64,000 bases of DNA from Botrytis cinerea B05.10 (lineage: Eukaryota > Ascomycota > Leotiomycetes > Helotiales > Sclerotiniaceae), in contig NC_037319.1 of NCBI RefSeq assembly GCF_000143535.2, positions 310,001 to 374,000 on the forward strand, in the 5' to 3' direction. The notes beneath the pieces are model-generated. The model did not search any database and was not told the origin of the DNA. It saw only the letters and a program-made list of their open reading frames with translations. A program made the translations under genes and the position numbers. Below, piece after piece: positions 12,707-25,100 of the stretch. Numbering within the stretch: the first letter of the stretch is position 1; each line of letters opens with the position of its first letter.

Positions 12707-13585
12707 CTAAACATTACTTCTCCCCTCCCAAGCCCCTTCCAAAGCCTTCACATACCTCGTCCTATTCTCCTCCCCCATCAAATGACCACAATGCGGCGTC
12801 TCCCCAAACCTCACCATTCCAACCCCACCACCCCCTCCAAATCCCCTCCTCCGCGCCTCCTCTACATGATCCTCCACATCGCTCCACCTCACCATCTCAT
12901 CCCCCCTACTAAAAACATACAACCTCCTCGCCTCCTTTCTAAAAATCCTCTCATCATTAAGATCCCTTCTGATCGCATCTATCAAATCCACACCCCCAAA
13001 CAATCTCCACAAAATCTTATATATCCCAAACACCACATACAGCAAACCCAAACACACCAAATGCACAGGCGCAAATTTCGGGAATCCAAGCGAAAACGCA
13101 TTCACAGTAGCTCTGTATCTGAATCTCCCAGGCGAAGAATCTAGAACTAATGAAGCAATAGGAAGTGATCGCCGCAGCTTCCGATGAAATTCGCGCGCGA
13201 GAAAAGAGAGTGTATATGCGCCGCCGTTGGAAAAGGAATGAGCGAGGATTTTGGAGTTTTCGGGGAGTTGGTAGAGGATATTGAGAGCGGGGACGAGACG
13301 AGCGAGGGAGTTGCGGGAAGAGGAGAAGATGTGCAGGGTGGAGGTGGTGAGGAGGAGGATGGGGACGTGGGGATGTAGGGTGTGGTAGAGGGATGTGTAT
13401 TTGGAGATGTGTTTTGGGGAGGCGTTGAGCCAGGAGGTGAGGAGGATGAGGTCGGGTGAGTTTGGAGAGGGTTGGCGTTTGGAGTTGAGGGGAACGGAAG
13501 ATGATGAGGATGATGTGGTAGATTCGGAGGGGTTGTGAATATAGATACAAGGGGATAAACGTATGAAGTCGGATAGGGTTGTCAT
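12707..13585 (-). CDS. DUF829/TMEM53-like alpha/beta-hydrolase-fold protein
   Basis: A single exon encodes 292 residues from an ATG at 13585. The pattern fits the DUF829 family (TMEM53, PaxU-like). A first strand and loop (PDLILLTSWLNASPKHISKY) is followed by the strand VPILLLTTST, then the nucleophile-elbow-like HSFSNGGAY with Ser119 in the expected place. LVLDSSPG and a late acid/His pair (FSRGDEMVRWSDVEDH and HCGHL) are also typical. A hydrophobic stretch at about residues 172-195 (HLVCLGLLYVVFGIYKILW) may associate with membrane. Some relatives sit in the nuclear envelope, and fungal PaxU-type members occur near indole-diterpene genes, but no such cluster is seen here. No substrate can be named. 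Base composition over the second half is more GC-rich than its flanks. Confidence 0.82.
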   Translation of the reverse strand: MTTLSDFIRLSPCIYIHNPSESTTSSSSSSVPLNSKRQPSPNSPDLILLTSWLNASPKHISKYTSLYHTLHPHVPILLLTTSTLHIFSSSRNSLARLVPALNILYQLPENSKILAHSFSNGGAYTLSFLAREFHRKLRRSLPIASLVLDSSPGRFRYRATVNAFSLGFPKFAPVHLVCLGLLYVVFGIYKILWRLFGGVDLIDAIRRDLNDERIFRKEARRLYVFSRGDEMVRWSDVEDHVEEARRRGFGGGGGVGMVRFGETPHCGHLMGEENRTRYVKALEGAWEGRSNV

Positions 13586-14046
13586 GATGATAGTAATTCC
13601 GATGTAGGTGTGAAATCTGGAATTGGAATCATGAAAAGTGTTGAATTGAAAGGAAATTTAGAAATAATAGATTTCTTCTCATTTTTATATCACCCTCTAG
13701 ATTTATATTTCTTTACTCAACAATTTTATCGTAGCGCTAGGCTAGGAAGTCTCCCATTCTTGCCATAAGCGTGGAGCGGAGACGGAACGCGGGGGTTGAA
13801 ATCCTTCCGAATAACCTGTCACTACTAGTACTGGTAGCCAATCGGAATATCATCATAACTGTTAGAAATATAAAGTCCAAAAATACTATCAACAATATTA
13901 ATGCTGTTGAATTATATTCGCTGGGATACTTGCTTCTTTGCTTATAATCCCTCGCCTACACTCCCTCTCTCATAATCCCAATAATCAACTAATCCAGGTT
14001 CAATGTCGTGATTACCATCTATCACCATCTACATCATACCCATACT
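13586..14046. other. intergenic, no gene seen
   Basis: This is the upstream flank of the DUF829 gene and the downstream flank of the glycosyltransferase gene. No open frame or RNA gene was supported. Confidence 0.5.
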
Positions 14047-15183
14047 TCAATTAACCACATCACCACTTAACCCCTTATCCTCTCCATCTCCAATCGCCTT
14101 TTGCTGTAATTCAAAACCAATTCCACAAACCTCTTTCCTTCTCCTAGCAAACATTCCATATAGCCCCAGCCAAATCGTTCTATCCCTACAATCCGTCGCT
14201 CCAAACCATTCACTCGCACCACAATCCGGCATGTATCTATTCAATTCCTCTTTCGTTGCTTGAATCCAAGGTTTTGGTATTGGCCAATCTGAAAAATGCA
14301 TATATTTCGCTTCAGCCAGTGCTGCTTCCGCATCCCAAGTATCTTCCAAATTGCCCAAATATTCTTTATGTGATTTGCGACGAAGTTCTCCCGAGAGAAA
14401 ATTGTAAGGACGAGATGGGATTGCTAATATGTTCGGTAAGAACATGGTGTTCAATATATCCATATCGTTTTCATTCGGTCCCGCATGCTGTACTGCTGAT
14501 TCGATTCTTTGGAATAGATTGGCGGATGGATGTAATAATAACAAATGAGAGGAGTATGCCCAATTGGTTGGCGGCCCAAAATAGGTATATGGCATAGCGA
14601 CTGGAGCAGATGGTAATAGGAACAATTCATCCATATTTCGAATATAATTCGCATCCGAGTCGAGATGTAGAACTCGATCATATTGGGTGAGGTTGAATGC
14701 GAGAAGTTTGGTATATGAATCTGCCCATGTTGACTGATCCGTATGATTCTGATGCAGAACATCCACCGGTTGTAATTTGACGTAGTAATCGGTTTGTGCT
14801 TGTTTTAATAATCTCGCAATTGGAGTGAGAGGTTTGGAAGGAAGACTCGTATCGATTTCTTCCACATTCCAATGTGATGGATATAACATTAGTCGTTGAG
14901 CACGACTACCGATTGTTTCGACTTGCGACCAGAGCATAAGAGCAGAACAGAGATATTCAGGAGAAGTGACATATTGAACATATGCGAATTTGAACCAGTC
15001 AATCGCAGAATCCTCAACTGAAGTTACCGGACCGGGCATTGGAGGAAAGACATCGCCATCATGATTGTGAAGGAAGACATATCGACCGACTAGAAATATC
15101 AGTAAAAAGATAGATGACACCTGAAAAGTAGTTGTAGATATTAAAACTCGTAATCGACGAGTATAAAAGCGAAAGCCTGCCAT
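14047..15183 (-). CDS. GT8-like glycosyltransferase (Gnt1-type), type II membrane protein
   Basis: A single exon encodes 378 residues. A short basic N-terminal tail and one membrane span (about residues 14-37) match a Golgi type II glycosyltransferase. The catalytic domain shows the sugar-nucleotide and metal-binding DxD motif as VLHLDSDAN (Asp175 and Asp177). This follows FNLTQYDR and precedes the ELFLLPSAPVAMP stretch seen in glycogenin-like GT8 enzymes. A late His-containing motif, MHFSDWPIPKPW (about 295-306), is typical of fungal proteins annotated as glucose N-acetyltransferase 1. The yeast relative Gnt1 transfers GlcNAc to glycans in the Golgi. The exact donor here is inference. The start is the first ATG upstream of the membrane segment. 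Confidence 0.86.
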   Translation of the reverse strand: MAGFRFYTRRLRVLISTTTFQVSSIFLLIFLVGRYVFLHNHDGDVFPPMPGPVTSVEDSAIDWFKFAYVQYVTSPEYLCSALMLWSQVETIGSRAQRLMLYPSHWNVEEIDTSLPSKPLTPIARLLKQAQTDYYVKLQPVDVLHQNHTDQSTWADSYTKLLAFNLTQYDRVLHLDSDANYIRNMDELFLLPSAPVAMPYTYFGPPTNWAYSSHLLLLHPSANLFQRIESAVQHAGPNENDMDILNTMFLPNILAIPSRPYNFLSGELRRKSHKEYLGNLEDTWDAEAALAEAKYMHFSDWPIPKPWIQATKEELNRYMPDCGASEWFGATDCRDRTIWLGLYGMFARRRKEVCGIGFELQQKAIGDGEDKGLSGDVVN

Positions 15184-15720
15184 ACAGACATTTGAATATG
15201 GATATGAGAGAAGGACGATAACGACAACAACATCTCCATTCTTGAGATTTTTTTCCTTTTTCCCAATTAATACTTACTTACCTACTTACTTATTACTTAC
15301 TTGAACATTATTGATTGTTACGGGTAAGTTGTCCGATAAACATAAACACCAAGACGCTAAAAAGGTAGGAAGGTAAGGTTATTTCTTGGCCTTGGAGGTT
15401 AGAGAGTGTATGTAGTAGATATATAGTATGTATATCTCACTGCTTGGATTCAATTATTAATTCAGGATTTATACAGCTTGTTAATTATTATTAGCCAAAA
15501 TGATTGATGGAATCTCAACTCGAGAGAATGAAGAAATCTAATTGATTAATCGATTAGTTAGCTGATTGATAAAATTGATCAATACTTCCATTGCCCTTTC
15601 CGAGTCTTGAAATATTAATATGGGGGCAAGCCCCCAAACCTCCAATTCCTCGCTGCGCTCGACTTTAGAGGGCGAGTGAGGATTGAATAAATATCGGGAT
15701 AATTTGTCTGTATGCGCCAT
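15184..15720. other. intergenic, contains a perfect GC hairpin
   Basis: This is the upstream flank of the glycosyltransferase gene. At about 15619-15635 GGGGGC and GCCCCC are separated by AA, forming a perfect short hairpin that stands out from the AT-rich surroundings. A GC-rich string (CTCGCTGCGCTCG) follows. Confidence 0.5.
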
Positions 15721-16062
15721 CTACGGAGCAACCCAAGTGGGATGGATGCATGTGGCAGAACAAAGGCAACGAGATCCATTGGACCATACATATTGACCCC
15801 TTTCATACTCAAGGAATTGCGATTTGTCAGTGAGCCAATCTTTGAACCAGCCTTCGGAAATCGGCAACGGGAGTGGAACAATAAACGTCTCGTTTACGAT
15901 AATGATTCTGCCACAAGGCTTGCAGATCGTCATGATGCTATTCACAATGTCACTGCCAGCTTCAGAGGTAGCTCCCATATTGGATGGATATCTGAGGACC
16001 TCTCCGTGTGAAAATCTCAAGTGAGTTTCTATCATTCCATAGCGTCGAGGCACTGGAAACAT
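15721..16062 (-). pseudogene. possible coding fragment, unknown
   Basis: An open frame of 113 codons with protein-like composition contains GRIIIVNETFIVPLPLPISE followed by Trp- and Cys-rich sequence. I do not recognise it and see no matching exons on either side. It may be a decayed gene or a chance open frame. It lies next to another decayed fragment on the opposite strand. Confidence 0.22.
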
Positions 16063-16199
16063 ATTCCTGCTTACATATATCCGTTACTTATCGCACTCTT
16101 ATCATGTTGGCTGGATTCCGTGATACCACCAATCTACCCAATATCCAATTCTCAACCTCATTCATTCCAGTCCCAAAAATGCAATATTCATCATCGGAT

Positions 16200-16421
16200 C
16201 AAACACTGATATTCGACTCTTGATCTGGAAAGTCTGCCATCAGAGCCTCGAATCTTCATTCTGGACGAGTACTCCACATCTGCATTGTTCGCGGAAATGA
16301 AATGGCAAACCTCCATCTTTGACAAGGAGAAGCTCTGCAACGAATTCCTTCATTATACCATGAAGTCTTGGAAGTTTCCTATCTTGACGCAGTTTTTGAA
16401 CTCTTGGCTGATAATGTAAAT
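16200..16421 (+). pseudogene. 2EXR-domain-like relic with frameshift
   Basis: One frame reads TDIRLLIWKV and the next reads LPSEPRIFILDEY, separated by a one-base frame change around 16233-16240. Together they match the pattern of the fungal 2EXR domain (LPxExRxxIWxxxLPxPRxI). The downstream frame then runs to a stop at about 16420. No intact upstream exon is visible, so this is most likely a decayed gene. The family assignment rests on this short pattern only. Confidence 0.35.
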
Positions 16422-18063
16422 CGTTGCATCATTCGTATGTCAACTAAATTGTTATGCACAGTTAGCCACCCAGACTAGAGCTGGATGGAGTATTTTTACT
16501 CTTCTGTCTTTCCCGCAAACATCATAAATCCTCACATTTACGGGCTCAAAAGGCCAGTTACTATTACACCCAAAAATTATAGCTGAACGTAGGTACCCAG
16601 GAATGTCTACATTGCAGACATCACCATTCACCCACAAAGCAAAAGATCACCTAACGTGAATCTTCTCCAATATTTCCAAACCTAGGCCTGATATCAGAGA
16701 AATGAGACACTTAAACGTCGTTCTATTTATCAAAAGTGTATCATTCAATTTCGGCTACATATCCTAATTCCCAATCTCACCCCAGCATACTCGCGAGCCA
16801 CATGTAGTCATCGGTATAAATGGCAAACTCAAACCGTTACCTGATCCAACAATAATAGATCCTTTCACATTGTCCAATACACTCATTCTCAGCTAATGCA
16901 AATCGAGATGCCCTTCCTGCTTCGGAATATGCTTTCTTCGACTAAACAATTCGAATCCAGCTAGACTCACCAAACAATGAAGGAAACGTGTACTCATCTA
17001 CTAATGTCGATTTACCATTCTGCTTTAGGATTTTATAAAAAACCTCGAAATATTCGTTTGTTGTGGGAGCCCGTTTTTTGAGTCTTCATCATCTTCGTTC
17101 CTATCACTCTGCACTCTGCACCCCTCACACATCACACATCAACCCTCTCAATACCACCCAGCCCGCTCAATTCCTCCCGAATTCGCGATTCTACGCCCCA
17201 GCTCATCATACCTAGCCAAACATCTAAACACCCAGACACCCATAAGCTCATATCATCTTATCTTCACTTCATCTCCATCTACCCATCGACCCAACAAATC
17301 CTGAAATCCAAAAAACTCGCCCCTCATCTATCCCCCCCTTCTTTCCATTCCCCTTCCCTTTTCATCCACAATAACAATTCCCCTCATGATTCATCCAATT
17401 ATCTACTCCGCAACACCACCACCACCACCTATCCCGAAACTATCAAAATGCAATTCAAAACAAGTACAAGATATTCTCATCTCATCTTATCTCATTTCTT
17501 TTTCGATTCCATAATTCAAATCCCTCTATTTACATAAATAGGCATCTAGGTCAGTACTCCAAATTCACAAACCTCCCTCCCTCTCAAAACCATCCAACTT
17601 CCCTCTCATCCCTCTCATTCCTCTCATCCCTCTCACCCTCATCTCAAAAACTAAAACCACACAATATTTTTTTCTTCTGCTTATTCTTCTTCTTCTTCAA
17701 AAAAAAAACACAAAATCCATCCATCCATTTCCATACAACTCAACTCATAACTTTCGAATAAGAATAACCAGATCTTACTTTTCAATCCCCCTTTCTCTTT
17801 CTCAATTCCCTCAACACTGTCGTTATAATGATTATGATTATTCACCCATCCATCAGCTAACAAAGTAGAACAAATCAAAATAAAATCAACCCCCCCCCCC
17901 AAACACACACATATATATATACAAATTCCACAACTATTTCCTCACCTCACCTTACCCCCTCCCCCCCAAATTCAATCCACTCCCATCCCTTCTTGCCCCT
18001 TCCTCTCTCTCCTCCCTCCTTCCCTCCAAAAAAAAAAAAAAATAATAATTCAAAAAATTCACC
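16422..18063. other. gene-poor low-complexity stretch
   Basis: From about 17080 the + strand is strongly pyrimidine-rich, with repeated CCTCTCATC strings, poly-A, poly-C (17890-17900) and TATATA runs. Open frames here are by-products of composition. I see no gene. Confidence 0.6.
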
Positions 18064-18171
18064 TCCCTCGCGTGGGGTCGAACCACGAACCTCTCGATCT
18101 CCTAACCATGCAACGAAATCATCCGTCAAACACTAACAGTCGAACGCGCTAGCCAATTGCGCCACGAGGGA
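18064..18171 (-). tRNA. tRNA-Asn(GTT) with 35-nt intron
   Basis: On the minus strand the acceptor stem TCCCTCG pairs perfectly with CGAGGGA. The D arm is GCGC-AATTGGCTA-GCGC. The anticodon stem TTCGA pairs with TCGAG, with one G-U pair at its outer end. The loop CTGTTA places anticodon GTT. The T arm is CGTGG-TTCGACC-CCACG. The sequence matches the eukaryotic tRNA-Asn pattern closely. The 5' half is 18134-18171, the 3' half 18064-18098, and the intron 18099-18133 sits one base 3' of the anticodon, the standard nuclear position. The A and B boxes are intact. Confidence 0.95.
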
Positions 18172-19193
18172 TCTGCTATGATCAATTCTCTCAATATTGT
18201 ACTGATTGATGGTGCGGGGCGGAATATGTGAGTCTATATCACATTATATTATATTACACTACATTATACTATGTGATGAAGATAGTCAAGCAAAGGAAAA
18301 GGTGAAAAGGAGTGTAAAGAGGGGAAGTAGTGGGTATGGGTGGATGGGAGGATGGGTGAAAACGAGAGATTGGTGTGATGTGGTGGGGCGGGACGGGAAT
18401 CAATGGGACGGAGTGGGGTGGGATGGTGGGGTGGGACGGGTGTCACGGGTTTGAAAGAAAGGAAGAAAGAAAGAAAGAATTTTTATATATTTAATATATA
18501 TTTTTCCCCTCAAGAGAGAAGGACAGCAATAAATCCGGAAAGTAAACCCGGAAAATAACCCCGGAAAGTAAATCCAGAAACTCAGAGAATGAGAGTAAAA
18601 TTAAAAAGCAGAACTACTTATTAATAAATATTAACAATGATATATTTCCCATTTCCTATTTCCAATTCCTCTTACCAAGCAAATAATTCGCTATTAAATT
18701 ACAATACAATAATCTCATAACTAGGTACAATATACAAATATACAATAAAAGATACGAAATACACCCAAGGAAAGAAAAAAGTATTATGCCATGTTCTCTT
18801 TCCTCAATCGAATTCTTCGTTCTTTCTTCATTCTTCATTCATTCTCATAATTTCATTCTTTTCTCTCTGTTCTTTGTTCTCCTTTCTTCCCTTCTCTATC
18901 CCCAACCATCTAATCATACAAAAGCCGCTCTTGTTCCCATCACAAACCCCTCTTGTGCAACCAACCATCAACCAACAGAAAACAAAAGAGATATCAAAAT
19001 TTCCAAAACAAAGGAAATAAACGCCCCTTCTCATATACTATAATACTAATATACTTAATAAGCCTGTCCCGTTTCAGAAAAAAAAAAGGCTCTCTCAATC
19101 TCCATTCCTTCATCCCACCTCAATACCGACATACCAAACCCAAGTCCAACCCAACCCAACCACTCCACTACCACCCACCCCACTATCTCTCAA
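18172..19193. other. intergenic, purine-rich and repeat-rich
   Basis: This is a G/A-rich stretch at 18290-18480, a 13-bp minisatellite (listed separately), then AT-rich 3' flank of the Mot1 gene. No gene is supported. Confidence 0.5.
18531..18582. repeat. 13-bp minisatellite, four copies
   Basis: Four tandem, slightly diverged copies of AAAYCCGGAAAGT lie at 18531-18543, 18544-18556, 18557-18569 and 18570-18582. Confidence 0.85.
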
Positions 19194-22100
19194 CTACTTC
19201 ATAGTTTTCAAAAATCCCTCTAAATCAAAACTTTCCTCATATTCCTTTCCATCCCACAATTCTCCCAAATCATCCAACCAACCTTTCTTTCCTTTCTCCC
19301 TTACTTCTCCAGTTGCATCAACCATATCTTCTTCTCGTTCTGCTTGAACACTACTATCTGCTGCTAATGGAACTTCTGATGTATCGCCTAGATTAAAGAG
19401 GTCAAGGATTTGATCTGTTTCCATGGTTCCCAATCCCGCATTTTGTTGATTGACTACTGTGGATGCTACATCGATTTTGAATCTTTGAAGACTGTTTGGT
19501 ATGAATTAGTATTTGATTTGTAAGAGAACAATGACGTTAGAGAATCACGGAAGAAGAATGTGTGAATGGAGATTATAACGTACCTCAAAATCTTTTCCTC
19601 CAAAGTTCCCCTAGTAATCAATCGATAAACATTAACCACCTTCTTTTGACCAATTCTATGAGCTCTATCCATAGCTTGTAAATCTTTTTGAGGATTCCAA
19701 TCATGTTCCACAAAAATAACTGTATCAGCACCCGTCAAATTAAGTCCTAAACCTCCCACACTAGTTGTAAGAAGTAAGACATCGTATGAAGGATCGGAAT
19801 TGAATTTGTTGACGATATCTTGACGTTTATTAGCATCAACTGATCCATCCATACGTAAGAATTGTACTGAAGGTAACATCTTCTTAAGAACATCATTTTG
19901 AACCATATCTAACATCTCCTTCATTTGACAGAAGACCAAAGCTCGATGAGGTGAGACAAAGGAAGTTTCGGTGGTAATTTCATTCTCGGAAGAAGGTTCG
20001 GTACCAATACCACAATCAACAAGTAAATCTCGCAAGGCCGTTAATTTTGGTGCGTGAACAGGATCTCGAAGACTGGTTCCTTGTTTGGCAAGAAGTCGTT
20101 GAGTATCTTCATATTGTTTATGACCTTCTTTCATAACAAGTGCAGGTGAATTGCAAAGTTTGCGCATATATTGAAGAGCTTGGAAAATATGTTGCTTTGC
20201 TTCTTTATCACCAGATGATGCCTTTTCAGCGAGAGTTTTGCCTTCTTTCTTGGTGAAGTCTTCGAAAAGTTTCTTCTGTAAATCACTAAGATCACAGTAG
20301 TAATTTTGTAAGATCTTAGGTGGTAAATCATCCAAAACCTCTTCTTTAAGACGACGTAGAAGAAATGGTAGAACTTGCTTATGTAAAGCTTCAATAGCAA
20401 GAGCGCCAGCTTCTTGTTCTTTTGAAGAAGATTTACTATAACGACTAGCGGCAATTGGTTTGGCGAAACGATCCAAGAAAACCTTCTCAGCTCCAAGGAA
20501 ACCTGGCATGAGAAAATCGAAGAGAGACCAAAGTTCCAGTACATTGTTTTGAATTGGTGTACCGGAAAGGATGAGTCGATGATTGCTAAGTAGACGTTTG
20601 ACAGCGACGGTAGTTTTAGCTCGAGGATTTTTAATTAAATGACCTTCATCTAAAACACAATAATTCCAATTGAGTGGCGATAAAACATCAATGTCATTGC
20701 GACAAATTTCGTATGATGTAATGACGATATCAGTTTGACCAAGTTGTTCTCTAAAACGGGCTCGATCAAGTGGAGGTCCAACATAGGCCGTACATGTTAA
20801 GAAAGGAGCATATGCTTTAATTTCTTGTTGCCAATGACCGGAAAGAGTAGGAGGACATATGATGAGAGATGGCATTCTTCTGGATTCCGGGGCACCAGTT
20901 TTGGCAAATTCCTCAGCTCTAAGGTGATGATCACTTGCGACAATACATAATGTTTGTAATGTCTTTCCAAGACCCATATCATCACAAAGAATTCCATGAA
21001 GATGATATTTGTTCAAAAAGTTGAGCCAATTAACACCTTCTTGTTGGTAAGAACGAAGTTCCGCTTTAATGGCGACTGGAATTTTAAACTCCTCAACTTT
21101 GTGAGGATCTAATAGTTGACCGATAAAGGTACGTTCACGATCTCTGCCTTGTAATAATTCTTGTGATAGACCAGGAGGATCTGGAATACCTGCTTCAAGT
21201 GGAACAAGTTTGACAAGAGTAGCGAAAGAAGTTGTTGCAAGCACTCGTACATCAGTATCTGAATCACTCATTCGTCCAAGAACAGGGACGATGAGGAAAA
21301 TGACATAGGGTAATATGCTATCACCCATGACAGCGATAAGATGATAAATTGATTCAATGACACCTTGACGGTAGTTGAGGTCGAGTGGATTGCTGATGGA
21401 AGGTAAAACTTTCTCCACAAGTAAAGTCATAGCTTCTACAGTGATAACACTGCAAACCGTCGCAAGACATTTGGCTGCCATGTAACGGAAGACTGATAAT
21501 TCTGAGTGGAGGGCTGTAACGACGAGAGGAAGCAATTCCATGATAAAAGGATATAGTGATTTATCCAACGTGGGTGTCAAGGCACGAATTACAGACATAC
21601 CATCAATAGCTTCTTGTCCAAAGGGTTGTGCGGGGTCTATGCAGTCTCGTGGAAGAGTACCACCAAATGCATGTCGTAGTGGTTGTTCCATCAGACCTTT
21701 AAGTGTAGGGACCTTATTTAATAATTCGGGTCCAAATATTGTAGAGAGTTGTTCCAAAGCTTCCTTGGCACCTCTTCTGGTTATTCTCGCTTCTTTAGCT
21801 TCTCGTGCGAATTTTGCTGCATCTGGATGATCTTTACGATCTTCTTCTTTCCGTAATGATAGAATGGCGGTTGTGAGAGGAGCATTTGGCGCGAATTCTG
21901 GTGTCTCCGAGGTTTCCATACACATGAATTTGACCAAATTGGATACAACCTTTTGTGCCGGCCCAGTACGACCACCTTCGGCAAATATTTCGATAAGTCG
22001 AGCGATAGAGAAAGCAGACCGTTGTTGTAATTCCAAAGTTTCCTCTTTCTTCACACTATCCATCATAGACTTGATAATGTGAGACGGCTTCTTAGGTGAA

Positions 22101-25100
22101 ACCTTCATGGCGACCAAAGCACTTGCAGCAGCAGCCTTGATGCGGGTGTCTCTCAATTCTTTGATGCTCTTTGCGTTATTGATGACTTCAGTAACGTTTT
22201 CGCGTGCTTCGGTAAGGGCTTGAGTCGCAATCATACGTTGACCAGGAGAAAGAATCTTCTTTAATCGATCAAAATCCTCGGAAACACATTTATCAGCAGT
22301 CACAATGGAGAAAGCATCTGGTCCAGCTTCAGCTTCGCCTGCAACGACAACCGCAAGTACAGGAAGACGACCTTGAGAAACTTTGCCAACATCGCGAAAG
22401 GTATTGAGGAGTTGTGAACATTGAGTTCGAACCAAATGTGTGTAGCTGACCAAGTCTCTATATGTGAGAGGGCGTTCGGTTTCGAGAATCTTTGTAAGAG
22501 CCGGTTCAAAACGTAAAGCATGAGTCTTTGAAATACAATTTTTAGCGTATTCGTCAATAACAATTGAAGCTGTTAGTTGAGTGGAGGAGAACGCCGAAGA
22601 CATTCCTGGGATAATACTAGCATCATATGCATTGAGAGCAGGCGCTGGTACGAGAGACATAATAAGACCCATAGCTTTTGCGGCAGATGCACGAGATCTA
22701 ATCAAAATATCCATACCCACTAAATCCACATCGCCTTGCATCATTGGGCCATCAACGTCGTGTGATGATGATGTAGGAGTAGGCTCAACAGCCTTGGTAG
22801 CTTTCCTACGCTTTTTCGTTGGAGGTTCGGGACCGGAAGGTGTGTTTGGACGAGCGTTAATTGTAGGGCCACTAGGGAGGTAAGAATTACCGGATGGTCT
22901 TTGGAAAAGCGTGGCGTTCATGGGTAATGGATGTCGAGATACACCAATAGGATGCAAGGTAAGTTGCATAAGAGGATCGATGTGTGATGAAAATTCTGCG
23001 GATAAATGTTCCGGATCCCTTGCAAGGAAATGTACCAATGCTTTCCATACTTGAAGTGATAAATTCAAAGTATCTTGATTTCTCTCAACCAAAATATTTT
23101 GATAGATCAATCGAAGAATCCTTCCATCCATCCAATCTCTGGTCCCTTCACCCTCAATGCCGACAAATGTCAACAAAGCTCTAAGAACTGCCGAGCGCAC
23201 TGATGTGATGGTATGTCGAAGGAATGGATACAATCTTGGTACCAAAAGTCCAAAAGATTGTTCAGCATCTCGAGAAGCATTCTTCTTCATGGCTTCAAGT
23301 ACTTCGGGGAAACTGCAAAGTTTGGCTAGCAAATCCATGATTTGTCCCGTGCTAGCACTCAAGTCATCACCAAGGTTTGAGAGACATTCCCAAACAATAT
23401 TGATGAGACCATCAAGAGCTTCAGGTCTCAAGTTGACAAACTCTTTAGCAATTGGAATAAGAGTTGCTGCACTAACAGAACGAACATCATCATCCCAATC
23501 ACCTAAACCTTTCATCACAGCACGAATGACTCCATCGATCAAATCGTTGTCTTTCAGTAACAAATCATTCCGGACTGCCACCAAGTAACGGAGACCAATC
23601 ATACCACCATGGCAAATAGCCCATCCTGGCTTATCGAGTTGAATGTCATTTTGCATAACGAGACGATACAAAATGTGATGAACGGAATAAACGACTGGGG
23701 GTGGGAGGTGAATGAGTAAAGCACCAAGAGTCTGACCAATTGTTTCTCGAATAGGTGCAACAACTGTATCTGAAACATAGTCCCCAAAACGATCCAAGAT
23801 AAAAACGCAACACAATCGACAAGCCAAGTCATCAAGCCAACGTTGATTGAGCAAGTTGTTTTCCGCACGAGTCTTTCCTAATTGTCTTCCAGCGCCGGCT
23901 CCATGGATACGTATGATATCCCTCAAACCCATTGCAGCACCATGTCGAGTTTCCCATTGAGGATCGAATAAATCCACCACAAGGAATTCACAAAGACGTT
24001 CATAAGGCCACTCGGATCCTTCTTGTTCGCCCTCGGTCTCAAGTTCGGATTTGATTGGCATGACTGGACCCTTGAATTCTGAAACGACTTTAGAATCCTC
24101 GTCAATTTCAGAGTTTCTCTCCGTCGAAAAGTAATCCGCCATAGGATTTTTGGAATCTTCACCACTAGCATCCGGCATGGAAGTATCTGCATCGTTCGAA
24201 GTATTGGTACGCCGCACTGAAAGATCTACTAGCCTACTTTTGCTACCAGCAGTCATGGCTTCTCTTTTTCGCTTTCTTTTCAGTTGATTCAGTTGTCTCG
24301 CACTCAGTCCACTTTCTTCCGAGGGTGTGGATGTACCTTTGTTGTTTTCTTGTCGCGATAACCCATTTGAATCCTCACGTGCCAGTGTGGTACTGGATCC
24401 ATTCTGGTTAGTGCTAGGAACTGCGTATTCAAGTTCCTCTTCGGAATATGGACCAAGAAGACCAAGTCGTCCATCAAGTGTCTTTTTTTGATGAGCGAGA
24501 CGTTGAGCAGGATCCAAAGAAGCTAGAGCCCAATCGTGACCTCTATCTCCACCACGAACAAGTTCTTTGCCATATTTGAGAATTGATACAATATCGAGAG
24601 TGTCAAGACTTAATTGACCTTCGGCAAGTGGTGTTGGCTCTACGGCTTCTTCCTTTTTGATGCCAGATTCTTCAATCTTTGATTCATCTTTCGCTAAGTC
24701 ATCCTCACCGTTTGGGTCATACTTTTCTGCATTCTCAACAATTCCAGCTAATGCTTTCGAAGCAGCTGTTCGCGTATCCCAAGTCTTGTGACGAAGATAT
24801 GGAACAACTCTTGTTAATAAATTGAAAAGTTCTTCGGGATGTGATTTCTGCACATCCGCCAATTGCTGAGCGGCAGTATTCCTAATTAATGGAGTGCTTC
24901 CTGTTTCCAGTAGCCTAGGTCAAAAGTTAGCAGGAGATAGGAGAACGAGATGAGGCTCCAATGAAACTCGTCCAGAATATTCTCGAAATGAAGATCGTTG
25001 ATGATCATATCATGTCAAAAGAGATCTTCAATCATACAATTCCCGTAAAAAGCCCACGGCATATTAAAAAGTTTCCAGGGGTTGACATTGTCTCAACCAA

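Noticed and set aside
12581..13144. Plus-strand 187-codon frame, Pro/His/Ile-rich
   Set aside because: It overlaps the DUF829 gene in antisense; its composition is an artefact of the opposite strand.
18206..18454. Gly/Trp/Asp-rich plus-strand frame
   Set aside because: It arises from G-rich low-complexity DNA and has no domain pattern or splice partners.
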